A stretch of DNA of 6,636 bases from an uncultured Clostridia bacterium (lineage in GTDB: Bacteria; Bacillota; Clostridia; Oscillospirales; Ruminococcaceae), in NCBI GenBank assembly GCA_947427325.1, contig CANEHP010000123.1, positions 1 to 6,636 on the forward strand, given 5' to 3'. Each line of letters begins with the position of its first letter. Position 1 is the stretch's first letter. The notes beneath the pieces were generated by a model that was not told the origin of the DNA, ran no database searches, and worked only from the letters and a program-made list of their open reading frames with translations. Positions 1 to 6,400 of this stretch are shown here, one piece after another. Both the position numbers and the translations under genes were made by a program.

Positions 1-250
1 GATAGATCCAGTTAACCATATCGTCGGTGGAGAACACCACAAGCGATTTGATAAAGGCGTAGTCGTTTTTAGTGCCCTCCTCGGACTGCTGATGATCATT
101 TGTACCGTAAACATACAGCCTGCCCTCATACTCAACCGCCGTAGGATCGGCACAAAATATGCCGGGCGAGGTCGGGTTGGCGTTAAGCTCGGTTTTATAC
201 ACATTTTCGCTTGTTTTGTCGATTATTATGCCGTTGTTTAAGCTTGCCAT
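1..250 (-). CDS. GH43-family glycoside hydrolase, N-terminal part, start at internal ATG (partial)
   Basis: This is the first 83 codons of a gene that runs off the left edge. The protein reads NPTSPGIFCADP, then TAVEYEGRLYVYGTND, then IKSLVVFSTDDMVNW. This is the characteristic opening blade of the five-bladed propeller of glycoside hydrolase family 43 (arabinofuranosidases and beta-xylosidases acting on plant polysaccharides). The Asp of the ADP motif matches the family's general base. The ATG at 248-250 is preceded by a consensus AGGAGG 5 bases upstream. The frame is also open upstream into a lipoprotein leader starting at 421, but a TAG at 362-364 blocks it. From this ATG the product would lack any export signal, which is odd for an enzyme attacking polymers. 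The family call rests on N-terminal motifs only, because the other catalytic residues lie outside the window. Subfamily and substrate cannot be read. Confidence 0.75.
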   Translation of the reverse strand, partial: MASLNNGIIIDKTSENVYKTELNANPTSPGIFCADPTAVEYEGRLYVYGTNDHQQSEEGTKNDYAFIKSLVVFSTDDMVNWIY

Positions 251-421
251 AATTTCCTCCTCGGATGGTTTGTTTCCGATGTCCCGGGTAGTTCCCGAGG
301 TATAATTATCAGATGTTTGGGCAGTTTTATCGCCCTGTTCTCCCTCGTTGCTTGAACAGCCCTAGGTAATAAGCAAGGCGGCTGCACACAATAGAGCCGT
401 TGATTTAACTATTTTTCTCAT
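251..421 (-). pseudogene. Lipoprotein leader of the GH43 gene interrupted by an amber codon
   Basis: An ATG at 419-421 opens a typical lipoprotein signal peptide: MRKIVKS, a hydrophobic stretch TALLCAAALLIT, then GCSSNEGEQGD and a Ser/Thr/Asp-rich linker leading in frame into the GH43 domain. Between the Thr and the Gly-Cys, codon 20 is TAG (positions 364-362). Read without that codon, the sequence is I-T-G-C, a perfect lipobox with Cys as the lipid-carrying residue. A weak AAAGGA Shine-Dalgarno lies about 10 bases upstream, and a strong promoter lies at 477-504. The leader is therefore real by every other sign but broken by one codon. Possible explanations are a recent nonsense or insertion mutation, a sequencing error, readthrough, or loss of secretion with re-initiation at 250. 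Confidence 0.7.
256..261 (-). promoter_or_regulatory. Internal ribosome binding site of the GH43 gene
   Basis: AGGAGG on the minus strand lies 5 bases before the ATG at 250. It is a consensus site and stronger than the one serving the upstream leader start at 421. It falls on codons for Ser-Glu-Glu-Glu in the linker, so it could be coincidental. With the TAG upstream, however, it is the only evident way to make the downstream protein without readthrough. Confidence 0.5.
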
Positions 422-476
422 TTTTGGGTTTTTCCTTTCGGTTTGAATTTTTATGCCCGAATCTGCTTGTAATTAT

Positions 477-504
477 ATTATACAAGTGAAGTATATAAAG
501 TCAA
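477..504 (-). promoter_or_regulatory. Sigma-70/SigA-type promoter of the GH43 gene
   Basis: On the minus strand, TTGACT (499-504) is followed after 16 bases by a perfect TATAAT (477-482). The predicted transcript starts near 470, about 50 bases before the leader ATG at 421. A near-consensus promoter in front of the interrupted leader suggests the locus is, or recently was, strongly transcribed. Confidence 0.8.
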
Positions 505-520
505 GAATCAGTATTCGTTT

Positions 521-546
521 TGTGCACCTTTTTATCACAATGTACA
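521..546 (-). promoter_or_regulatory. Possible operator: paired 6-mers upstream of the GH43 promoter
   Basis: TGTACA (541-546) and TGCACA (minus-strand reading of 521-526) each follow an AAAAG run on the minus strand. They start exactly 20 bases apart, about two helical turns, and end about 16 bases upstream of the -35 box. That geometry suits an activator that binds tandem sites, such as an AraC-type regulator. It is only a positional argument; no regulator is assigned. Confidence 0.25.
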
Positions 547-621
547 CTTTTAATTTGCAACTCGGCAAATTGGGATATAGTATTGCATAAATCAAAGGAT
601 AACAAGGATATGATATAAATA

Positions 622-783
622 AGAACTTGTTCTCATAGAAATTGGCACGCATCTTTTCGGCAAATTTTGCCGATGACTGCGTCAAAATTCCTTGAAATAC
701 ACGAGTATTCCTGCGGAATTTTTCCTTGTCCTCGACAAAATTTGCTCGAAAATCCGCGCACCATTTCTATGAGAACAAGTTCT
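622..783. repeat. 162-bp long imperfect palindrome (MITE-like or structured element)
   Basis: The outer arms 622-642 and 763-783 are a perfect 21-bp inverted repeat. The interior continues the same symmetry about position 702-703. TTTTCG at 654-659 pairs with CGAAAA at 747-752. CAAATTTTG at 661-669 pairs with CAAAATTTG at 736-744. AAAATTCC at 684-691 pairs with GGAATTTT at 715-722. AATAC/GTATT closes an ACGA loop at 701-704. Each arm also contains a small palindrome of its own (for example 658-672). TAA occurs directly outside the GAAC/GTTC ends (620-622 and 783-785) and could be a target duplication. The element sits in the 499-base gene-free stretch between the divergent GH43 and aspS promoters. 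The short open frames crossing it look like by-products of the repeat. Nothing encodes a transposase, so if mobile it is non-autonomous. A structured-RNA role is an alternative. Confidence 0.75.
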
Positions 784-850
784 AAAACTGATTTGTATTA
801 TGATTTTTCGCTTCAATTATCGGGGCGAAATTTCTATTTGTACAAATATA

Positions 851-879
851 TTGAAAAGTAAGGCGAATTGTGATATACT
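851..879 (+). promoter_or_regulatory. aspS promoter with extended -10
   Basis: TTGAAA (851-856) is followed after exactly 17 bases by TATACT (874-879), with TGA directly before it giving an extended -10. Transcription should begin near 886 and leave a leader of only about 35 bases. That is too short for a T-box, so aspS here appears to be expressed constitutively from this promoter. Confidence 0.8.
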
Positions 880-906
880 TCAATAACAGATATGCTTTGT
901 AAAAGG

Positions 907-912
907 AAAGGA
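907..912 (+). promoter_or_regulatory. Ribosome binding site deciding the aspS start
   Basis: AAAGGA lies 8 bases before the ATG at 921. An earlier in-frame ATG at 912 overlaps this site and has at best an AAGGA only 4 bases away, so 921 is the better start. Confidence 0.6.
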
Positions 913-920
913 TGACAAAA

Positions 921-2690
921 ATGGCAGATTTAATGACGGGACTTCACCGTACCCACTACTGCGGCGAAGTCGAGGGAGTAGGAAATGAAGTAACGGTAGG
1001 CGGCTTTGTTCAGCGCATAAGAGATAAGGGCAGCCTTATCTTTATAGATTTGCGCGACAGAACAGGCATAGTACAGCTTGTGTTTGACGATACCACGGCC
1101 AAAGATGTTTTTAATAAGGCAAAAACCGTCAGAAGCGAATTTGTTCTTATGGCAAAAGGCATTTTAAGAAACCGTGAAAGCATAAACGCCGAAATTAAAA
1201 CAGGAAATATGGAAATATTGGTAAATGAGCTTAGGATTCTTGCAAAGGCACAGACTCCTCCGTTTGAAATTACCGAAAACTCCAATGTTAATGAGGAATT
1301 AAGACTTAAATACCGTTATCTTGACCTGCGCAGAGGAAGCTTGCAGAAAAATCTGATAACACGCTCAAAAGTTGCCAAAACCGCAAGGGATTATTTCTAT
1401 GAAAAGGGCTTTATTGAGCTTGAAACTCCTATGATGATGAAATCCACACCCGAAGGCGCTCGTGACTATCTTGTTCCGTCAAGAGTCAATCCGGGCAGGT
1501 TTTATGCTTTACCTCAATCTCCGCAGATTTACAAGCAGCTTTTGATGATTTCGGGCTTTGACCGTTACATTCAACTGGCAAGATGCTTTCGTGATGAGGA
1601 TTTGCGTGCCGACAGACAGCCTGAGTTTACCCAAATAGATATGGAGATGAGCTTTGTTGATGTGGACGATATTCTTGAAATCGGCGAAGGCTTTGTTAAG
1701 AGAATAATGAAGGATATTGCTGATATCGATTATCCCACCCCCCTATTAAGGCTCAAATATAACGACGCTATGGATTTGTACGGCAGCGACAAGCCCGATA
1801 TCCGCTTTGATATGACGATTAGGGATTTAAGCGATATAGTCAAGGACAGCGGTTTTTCCGTATTTTCCGACGCAGTTAAAAACGGCGGCAGCGTAAGAGG
1901 AATCGTAGCGAAAAATGCAGCCTCTGTTTTAACCCGCAAGGAAATAGACAAGGAAACCGAATTTGTAAAGGGTATCGGCGCAAAAGGTCTTGCTTATATC
2001 CGCTGGGTTGATGACGCACCCAACTGTTCCTTCGGCAAGTTTATGGCTGAGGGCGAGTTGGAAAGGATCATGGAAAGATTGGGCTGCGAAAAGGGCGACG
2101 CTGCCTTTATTGTGGCAGATAAAAACAAGGTAGTACTGCCCACATTGGGAGCGCTGCGCCTTAAATTGGCTAAAAAACTTGACATTATACCGAAGGACGA
2201 GTTTAAGTTCCTTTGGATTACCGATTTCCCGTTCTTTGAATATAACGAGGAAACGGGACATTGGGACGCTATGCACCACCCTTTTACCATGCCCAACGAC
2301 GAGTGTCTGCAATATCTTGATACTGCCCCCGAAAAGGTTTTTGCAAAGGCTTACGATCTTGTGTTAAACGGCGTCGAGCTGTGCAGCGGTTCTATGAGAA
2401 TTACAGATTACGAGTTGCAGCAAAAAATGTTTGAAGCGTTGGGACTTTCCGATGAGGAAATCAAGGCAAAATTCGGATTTCTTGTTGACGCATATAAATT
2501 CGGCGCTCCCCCTCACGGCGGCATGGGTATCGGTCTTGACCGTCTTACAATGCAGCTTTTGGGAGTTGACAGCCTGCGTGATGTTACGGCATTTCCAAAG
2601 GTTAAGGACGGCAGCGAGCTTATGTCCGAGTGTCCTGCCGCAGTTGATGACACACAGCTTAAGGAGCTGCATATCAAGGTAACGGAGTAA
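921..2690 (+). CDS. aspS: Aspartyl-tRNA synthetase
   Basis: This class II synthetase charges tRNA(Asp) with aspartate at the expense of ATP in the cytoplasm and is essential for translation. The 589-residue product is the usual length of the bacterial type. It begins HRTHYCGEV and has an N-terminal OB-fold anticodon-binding domain (about 10-110, with SLIFIDLRDRTGIVQLVF). The catalytic domain carries motif 1 around 155-172, the QSPQIYKQLLM aspartate/ATP pocket (199-209) and motif 2 RCFRDEDLRADRQPEFTQID (221-240). The bacterial-specific GAD insertion lies roughly at 290-400. Motif 3 includes GIGLDR, ending in Arg541. The C-terminus, LKELHIKV, is typical. Position 36, in the anticodon-domain loop RDKG, is Lys where E. 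coli has Leu. Residues at this position have been linked to tRNA(Asp) versus tRNA(Asn) discrimination, but I draw no conclusion from it. It has its own promoter, and no clear terminator follows it. Confidence 0.97.
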   Translation: MADLMTGLHRTHYCGEVEGVGNEVTVGGFVQRIRDKGSLIFIDLRDRTGIVQLVFDDTTAKDVFNKAKTVRSEFVLMAKGILRNRESINAEIKTGNMEILVNELRILAKAQTPPFEITENSNVNEELRLKYRYLDLRRGSLQKNLITRSKVAKTARDYFYEKGFIELETPMMMKSTPEGARDYLVPSRVNPGRFYALPQSPQIYKQLLMISGFDRYIQLARCFRDEDLRADRQPEFTQIDMEMSFVDVDDILEIGEGFVKRIMKDIADIDYPTPLLRLKYNDAMDLYGSDKPDIRFDMTIRDLSDIVKDSGFSVFSDAVKNGGSVRGIVAKNAASVLTRKEIDKETEFVKGIGAKGLAYIRWVDDAPNCSFGKFMAEGELERIMERLGCEKGDAAFIVADKNKVVLPTLGALRLKLAKKLDIIPKDEFKFLWITDFPFFEYNEETGHWDAMHHPFTMPNDECLQYLDTAPEKVFAKAYDLVLNGVELCSGSMRITDYELQQKMFEALGLSDEEIKAKFGFLVDAYKFGAPPHGGMGIGLDRLTMQLLGVDSLRDVTAFPKVKDGSELMSECPAAVDDTQLKELHIKVTE

Positions 2691-2786
2691 AAAAGCCGTT
2701 TAAAAAGCATAAAAATTAAGCAGGTTTTCCTTAAAGGCAGCACTTTCCGTCAAGAAAATCCCCTCTGCGTAATGTAAAATAAAAGC

Positions 2787-2793
2787 AGGAGGA
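2787..2793 (+). promoter_or_regulatory. Ribosome binding site deciding the AraC-type gene start
   Basis: AGGAGGA lies 9 bases before the ATG at 2803. An in-frame GTG at 2794 abuts this site with no spacer, so 2803 is the likely start. Confidence 0.7.
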
Positions 2794-2802
2794 GTGAAAA
2801 CA

Positions 2803-4365
2803 ATGGATAATGCCGTATTTCAATCTCTTGCAATTATTGAAGAAAAAATTCGGGAAAAGCTTACCGTAGAAACAATTTCAGAAGCCGTACATTTTTCAAA
2901 ATACCATTTTCAGCGTATGTTCAGAGAAGCGGCAGGCGACAGCGTTATGCGCTATGTTACAAGGCGCAGGCTTACTTTGGCGGCTGCCGATTTAATTGAA
3001 ACCGAAGACAGTGTTCTTGAAATTGCTTTAAGATACGGATATGATTCTCATGAAGGTTTTATCAGAGGTTTTAAGGCTTATATCGGAATTACTCCGAGGG
3101 AATACAGAAAATATTATTCATATATAGGCACTCCCATCACAAAAGCGGAAAAGGAGAAAAGCGCCATGCTGTATTCTAAATCTACCGATGAAATGATTTG
3201 TGAGTTAAACGGTCTTATTGTAGAAGCGAGAGAAACCGCCGCATTTATAAGGAAAAATAAGGATAATGATTCCCCGGTCTCCGCTTGTTATTTGGATTTT
3301 TGGGAATATATAGCGAATAAAACCGATAAAATGGCAGAAACCTTGACAGATGCGCTGAAACCTATTGCCGAAACTGCCAATCATCCCGATAAAGTAACAT
3401 CGGTCATAAAAACCGATGAAATAACCGCAAGATTTATTATAATAAAAATCATAGACAGGGCGGTATTTCAGTTAAGCACTATAGAATTTCAAACAGGACT
3501 GACAATATCCAGGGCGAAACCCGAGCACCGCAAAGAGTTAAATTACTTAGGCAGCAAGCTTACCGTTCTTTTGCATAAGGCGAATGTAACCTATGCGAAA
3601 ATGACTGTTTTTCTTGTTGAACTCTCAAAAATGATATTTGAGGATATGAAAAACAGCGCAAGGAAAAACATTGATAAAGCGGTACAAAAGGGCAGGGAAG
3701 CAACAGCCGCACTTTCCGATGTGTCCGCACATTACGGCTATATTAAGGAAGGTGTTGAAGAAATTGTAAATGAGCTTATTTTTTTGCCCATAGAAAATGT
3801 ATCAACGGATTTTTTTAATGTCCTTACCGATCGACTGGATATTATAAATTTTTCAGCGGAAATGGAGATATTAAGAAATCCCTCAGACAAGCAGCTGTTT
3901 AAAGGTATCGAAGAATTTAAAGAGCAGCTTTCGGAAACTGCCCGTTTTTTTGACGCCTTGTCGGAGGAGATCGTCAATTCCTTTGACAGCAAAAAAAGCG
4001 CTTTGATCAGCAAGGCGGAAAGAAAAAGATACGGCGATATGGCTTTTAAGGAAAAGGTTCTGCTGTTCTACCTTAAAGGTGAAGCTCAAAAGTTAGATAA
4101 GCTTATGACCGACGAGCAAAAAGCCGCCTTTAATAATATTTTGGAAGAAATGAATATTGCGGTGCGATTGGCAAATTACAGCGAATATTCGGGAAGCGAC
4201 AGCTTGTTGAATGTTGAAAATGAATTAGCCCGATGTATGGAAAAAATATATTCACGTCTTATGGGAATTAAAAGCGAACTCGGCGTCTGCGGCTCGGCAG
4301 TTGGTTTTCTTGCAGAAGAAATAAGAAAACACGGCGTTTTTCTAAGTACTCGGAAAGGAGTATGA
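2803..4365 (+). CDS. AraC-family HTH regulator with a long uncharacterised helical C-terminal region
   Basis: The N-terminal ~105 residues of this 520-residue protein are a clear AraC/XylS DNA-binding domain. The first helix-turn-helix (about 21-41) includes ISEAVHFSKYHFQRMFRE. The second (about 69-90) includes VLEIALRYGYDSHEGFIRGF. It is followed by the signature ITPREYRK at 97-103. In most AraC regulators this domain is C-terminal. When it is N-terminal, as in Rob-like proteins, it is usually followed by a GyrI-like effector domain of roughly 150 residues. Here some 400 residues follow that look almost entirely alpha-helical, rich in Lys/Glu and regularly spaced hydrophobics. I recognise no sensor, enzyme or transmembrane segment in them. 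It presumably binds DNA in the cytoplasm, with the tail sensing a ligand or partner or mediating oligomerisation; that role is inference. It lies 112 bases after aspS without a convincing promoter or terminator between them, and overlaps or nearly abuts the next gene. Confidence 0.85.
   Translation: MDNAVFQSLAIIEEKIREKLTVETISEAVHFSKYHFQRMFREAAGDSVMRYVTRRRLTLAAADLIETEDSVLEIALRYGYDSHEGFIRGFKAYIGITPREYRKYYSYIGTPITKAEKEKSAMLYSKSTDEMICELNGLIVEARETAAFIRKNKDNDSPVSACYLDFWEYIANKTDKMAETLTDALKPIAETANHPDKVTSVIKTDEITARFIIIKIIDRAVFQLSTIEFQTGLTISRAKPEHRKELNYLGSKLTVLLHKANVTYAKMTVFLVELSKMIFEDMKNSARKNIDKAVQKGREATAALSDVSAHYGYIKEGVEEIVNELIFLPIENVSTDFFNVLTDRLDIINFSAEMEILRNPSDKQLFKGIEEFKEQLSETARFFDALSEEIVNSFDSKKSALISKAERKRYGDMAFKEKVLLFYLKGEAQKLDKLMTDEQKAAFNNILEEMNIAVRLANYSEYSGSDSLLNVENELARCMEKIYSRLMGIKSELGVCGSAVGFLAEEIRKHGVFLSTRKGV
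4356..4360 (+). promoter_or_regulatory. Ribosome binding site deciding the start of the small downstream gene
   Basis: AGGAG, inside the last codons of the AraC-type gene, is 10 bases before the ATG at 4371. An ATG at 4362 overlaps the upstream stop as ATGA but has only one base between it and this site. I prefer 4371; the 4362 start would add three residues (MNG). Confidence 0.55.
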
Positions 4366-4370
4366 ATGGG

Positions 4371-4853
4371 ATGTCTAAATACAGCTTGAACATAGCAAAT
4401 AAATATGGGGAAGCTTTAAGAGATTTTAATGATAAATCTGAAGCCGAAGATTATTTTATTTCGTATAAAGACGACTTACTAAGCAGATTGAAAACGATCA
4501 GCACCAAAGCGTCTGAGTTTTTTCCCGACTATACGATTGAAAGCCTAAAAAAATTAGAAAAATGGTATTTTGATTTGTATGAGAGACAATCATTTGATCG
4601 GGAGGGATTGACACAAGAAGAGCTTGAAAGCATGATGTCTGTTTATTGGGGCGAGGTTGTTATTAATAATAACAAAGACGCAAAATGGGTGGTTGCGGAA
4701 TATCCTTTTTCACAAAAAAAGTATGAATTTTTAGTAAAAAAAGGACTTTGCAGTGTGTCAGTAGTTAATAAGTTTCATCACTTGTATAATAAGCAAGGCA
4801 ACAAGCGAAGAACTCTGTTATTCAGAGAATATAATCGGTATTTCGCAAGGTAA
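4371..4853 (+). CDS. Uncharacterised 160-residue protein, coupled to the AraC-type gene
   Basis: I do not recognise this family with confidence. The product is soluble-looking, with no signal peptide or membrane segment. An N-terminal helical half (about 1-85, with SEAEDYFISYKDDLLSRL and a FFPDYTIESLKKLEKWYFDLYE stretch split around residue 55) is followed by a second half (about 88-160). That half carries YWGEVVINNNKDAKWVV, which resembles the Y-GEV...N....W pattern seen in several small uncharacterised bacterial domains. It ends in a basic tail (GNKRRTLLFREYNRYFAR). The start lies 5 bases after the stop of the regulator gene, and its Shine-Dalgarno lies inside that gene, so translation is probably coupled and the two proteins are likely to act together. 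Sampled stretches are about one-third G+C, against roughly 45-50% in sampled stretches of aspS. An immunity-like or adaptor protein is conceivable, but nothing here proves it. Confidence 0.75.
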   Translation: MSKYSLNIANKYGEALRDFNDKSEAEDYFISYKDDLLSRLKTISTKASEFFPDYTIESLKKLEKWYFDLYERQSFDREGLTQEELESMMSVYWGEVVINNNKDAKWVVAEYPFSQKKYEFLVKKGLCSVSVVNKFHHLYNKQGNKRRTLLFREYNRYFAR

Positions 4854-4912
4854 CTTTCGGTTTATAGAATTGTCAGATTATTTAAGATTATGTAAGCTAT
4901 TGGGAAAACAAA

Positions 4913-5692
4913 ATGAGCATAAAATATTATGATATAGGATTAAATTTGTTTTGCCGCCAATTCAAGAATCCCGAAAGGATAATTGAAGACGCAGCAAAAA
5001 ATGAAATCGCCTGTATTTTAACAAGCACGGATATGAAAGAAAATACGAGGATCAATGAGTTTTCAAAAACTCACAATGTATACGGAACAGCAGGAATACA
5101 CCCGCATAATTCGGATTCTGCCAAAAAAGAGGACTTTGAGCTGATAGAAAAAATAGCTTCCGAGAATGAAAGAATCGTTGCAATAGGAGAGTGCGGGCTT
5201 GATTTTGACCGTATGTTTTCCACAAGGGAAAATCAGATACGCTGTCTTGAAAAGCATATTGTTTTGGCGGAAAAGCTGAATATGCCGCTGTTTTTACATG
5301 AGCGCAGCGCTGCTGCTGATTTTATCAAGCGTTTTAAAAATCACTTGAATATTTGTAATCGGTCGGTGGTTCATTGTTTTACAGGGGATAAGGACACGCT
5401 GAAAAAATATCTTGATATGGGCTTCAATATAGGCATAACAGGCTGGATATGCGACGACAGGCGGGGCAGGGAATTAAGGGAAGCCGTTAAGCTGATTCCG
5501 CTCGACCGCATAATGATTGAAACGGACGCACCTTATCTTACGCCGAAAAACGTACCAGGCTTAGACAGAACGAATGTTCCGCAGAACATATGCTATGTGG
5601 CAAGGGATTTGGCTGAGTATATGGGCATCAGTGAGGACTTGCTGATTGAAAATGCCAAAAACAATACGGAAAGAATTTTTGGAATTAAATAA
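4913..5692 (+). CDS. tatD: TatD-family metal-dependent hydrolase/deoxyribonuclease
   Basis: This 259-residue cytoplasmic protein has the length and motif order of the TatD nucleases, TIM-barrel phosphoesterases. E. coli TatD is a Mg2+-dependent 3'-5' exonuclease acting on single-stranded DNA and RNA. Motifs in order are DIGLNL (7-12), TAGIHPH (59-65), AIGECGLDF with Glu93, PLFLHER with His129, VVHCFTG with His154, GITGWICDDRRGRELRE (174-190) and IETDAPYL with Asp205. These are the metal ligands, and all are present. DIGLNL in place of the D-x-H-x-H seen in the YcfH/YabD branch, and the GWICDDRRG segment, place it with TatD proper. The start ATG has only a weak Shine-Dalgarno (TTGGGAAA about 6 bases upstream). 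The gap to the preceding gene is 59 bases, so it may share that gene's transcript. No tatA/tatC genes are nearby; the name is historical and does not imply protein export. Confidence 0.93.
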   Translation: MSIKYYDIGLNLFCRQFKNPERIIEDAAKNEIACILTSTDMKENTRINEFSKTHNVYGTAGIHPHNSDSAKKEDFELIEKIASENERIVAIGECGLDFDRMFSTRENQIRCLEKHIVLAEKLNMPLFLHERSAAADFIKRFKNHLNICNRSVVHCFTGDKDTLKKYLDMGFNIGITGWICDDRRGRELREAVKLIPLDRIMIETDAPYLTPKNVPGLDRTNVPQNICYVARDLAEYMGISEDLLIENAKNNTERIFGIK

Positions 5693-5731
5693 AAATTACC
5701 GATATGGTTAAAACCTTATCGGTAATTTTTT
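5691..5731 (+). terminator. Rho-independent terminator after tatD, probably bidirectional
   Basis: A perfect 14-bp stem, 5691-5704 with 5717-5730, begins inside the tatD stop codon, encloses a short loop that itself contains GGTT/AACC, and runs into a T tract on the plus strand. On the minus strand the same stem is also followed by a T-rich run, so it can end the convergent operon whose last gene stops at 5740. Confidence 0.85.
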
Positions 5732-5739
5732 GTTCCTGT

Positions 5740-6387
5740 TCAATTATTGCTTAAAAGCTTATCCCTTTTTTCTCCAAACCACCTGTTAAGCAGCTTTAAA
5801 ATAAGCCCTGTAGTAACAGCCGAAACAATAGTGCCGACTCCGACGCTGCCCATAACGTGAACTGCTATCAGACAAATCGCAAGCGAAATCAAGGAAAAGG
5901 CAATATCCAACACTATTTTAACGGTGGAAAACTTAACCTTTAAAACCTCCGATATAACCAGCATCAGCCCCTCCACTGCCATTGGCATAATTTCAGCGGG
6001 TACATAAAAAAACAATCCCACAGCCACCGCAAAAATGCTCAAAACTAAAAGAATAATTCTTACCGCCATAGTATCGGGAAAAGGAATGAGGAAAACAAGA
6101 TAATTACACAATGAGGTAAACAGACCGAATACAATTCCGACAACCACCTGCAAAAGATTTGTCAGCTTAAAGCTTTTTCTTAGCATTAAAAATTCTATAA
6201 GGACAAGCAGCAAATGAAAAAGAAAAGTGGTAATTCCCATATCTACATTCCATATATAAGTAACCGTGTAAGGAACAGTTGTAACGGGAGATACCCCCAA
6301 ATCCGATTTAACGGACAGGGAAGCGCCTATGGCTATAATGAACAAGCCCGTTAAATACATTATTGCTTTATTTTTGGTGATCTTCAT
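5740..6387 (-). CDS. YczE/YyaS/YitT-family integral membrane protein
   Basis: This 215-residue, strongly hydrophobic protein has about five to six membrane spans (near 9-26, 50-69, 78-101, 108-130, 155-178 and 183-200) and a basic, Lys/Arg-rich C-terminal tail. The first span and loop, GASLSVKSDLGVSPVTTVPY, and the last span, GVGTIVSAVTTGLILKLLNR, are the hallmark ends of the YczE/YyaS group of the YitT-like family. The biochemical role is not established, so transport or membrane support is only a guess. The start is ATG 6387, because TAAGG (6396-6400) lies 8 bases upstream. In-frame TTG 6417 and ATG 6411 have no binding site and would overlap the upstream gene. It lies 10 bases after the stop of the acyl-CoA reductase gene, so the two are clearly an operon. 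Confidence 0.87.
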   Translation of the reverse strand: MKITKNKAIMYLTGLFIIAIGASLSVKSDLGVSPVTTVPYTVTYIWNVDMGITTFLFHLLLVLIEFLMLRKSFKLTNLLQVVVGIVFGLFTSLCNYLVFLIPFPDTMAVRIILLVLSIFAVAVGLFFYVPAEIMPMAVEGLMLVISEVLKVKFSTVKIVLDIAFSLISLAICLIAVHVMGSVGVGTIVSAVTTGLILKLLNRWFGEKRDKLLSNN

Positions 6388-6395
6388 ATTATGTA

Positions 6396-6400
6396 CCTTA
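6396..6400 (-). promoter_or_regulatory. Ribosome binding site deciding the YczE-family gene start
   Basis: TAAGG on the minus strand is 8 bases before ATG 6387. Its TAA is the stop codon of the upstream gene, which indicates translational coupling. Confidence 0.55.

Noticed and set aside
473..685. 70-codon minus-strand open frame
   Set aside because: It is formed from the left arm of the palindrome plus the glycosidase control region and covers that gene's -35 and -10 boxes. It has no recognisable protein features.
667..861. 64-codon plus-strand open frame upstream of aspS
   Set aside because: Half of it is the right arm of the long palindrome, it lacks a ribosome binding site, and its 3' end runs into the aspS promoter. 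It is a by-product of the repeat.
784..920. T-box riboswitch in front of aspS
   Set aside because: The predicted transcript leader is only about 35 bases, and there is no T-box core sequence or terminator/antiterminator pair.
1010..2743. Several antisense and alternate-frame open frames across aspS
   Set aside because: They are shadows of a strongly conserved coding sequence and show no protein-like motifs or ribosome binding sites.
2691..2802. Terminator or promoter between aspS and the AraC-type gene
   Set aside because: Only a weak, interrupted pairing (about 2720-2729 with 2754-2768) without a T tract is visible. The best promoter-like pair (TCAAGA and TAAAAT) has poor spacing and sequence.
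4854..4912. Promoter for tatD
   Set aside because: TTGTCA at 4870-4875 has only TAAGCT 17 bases downstream, which is too weak to call.
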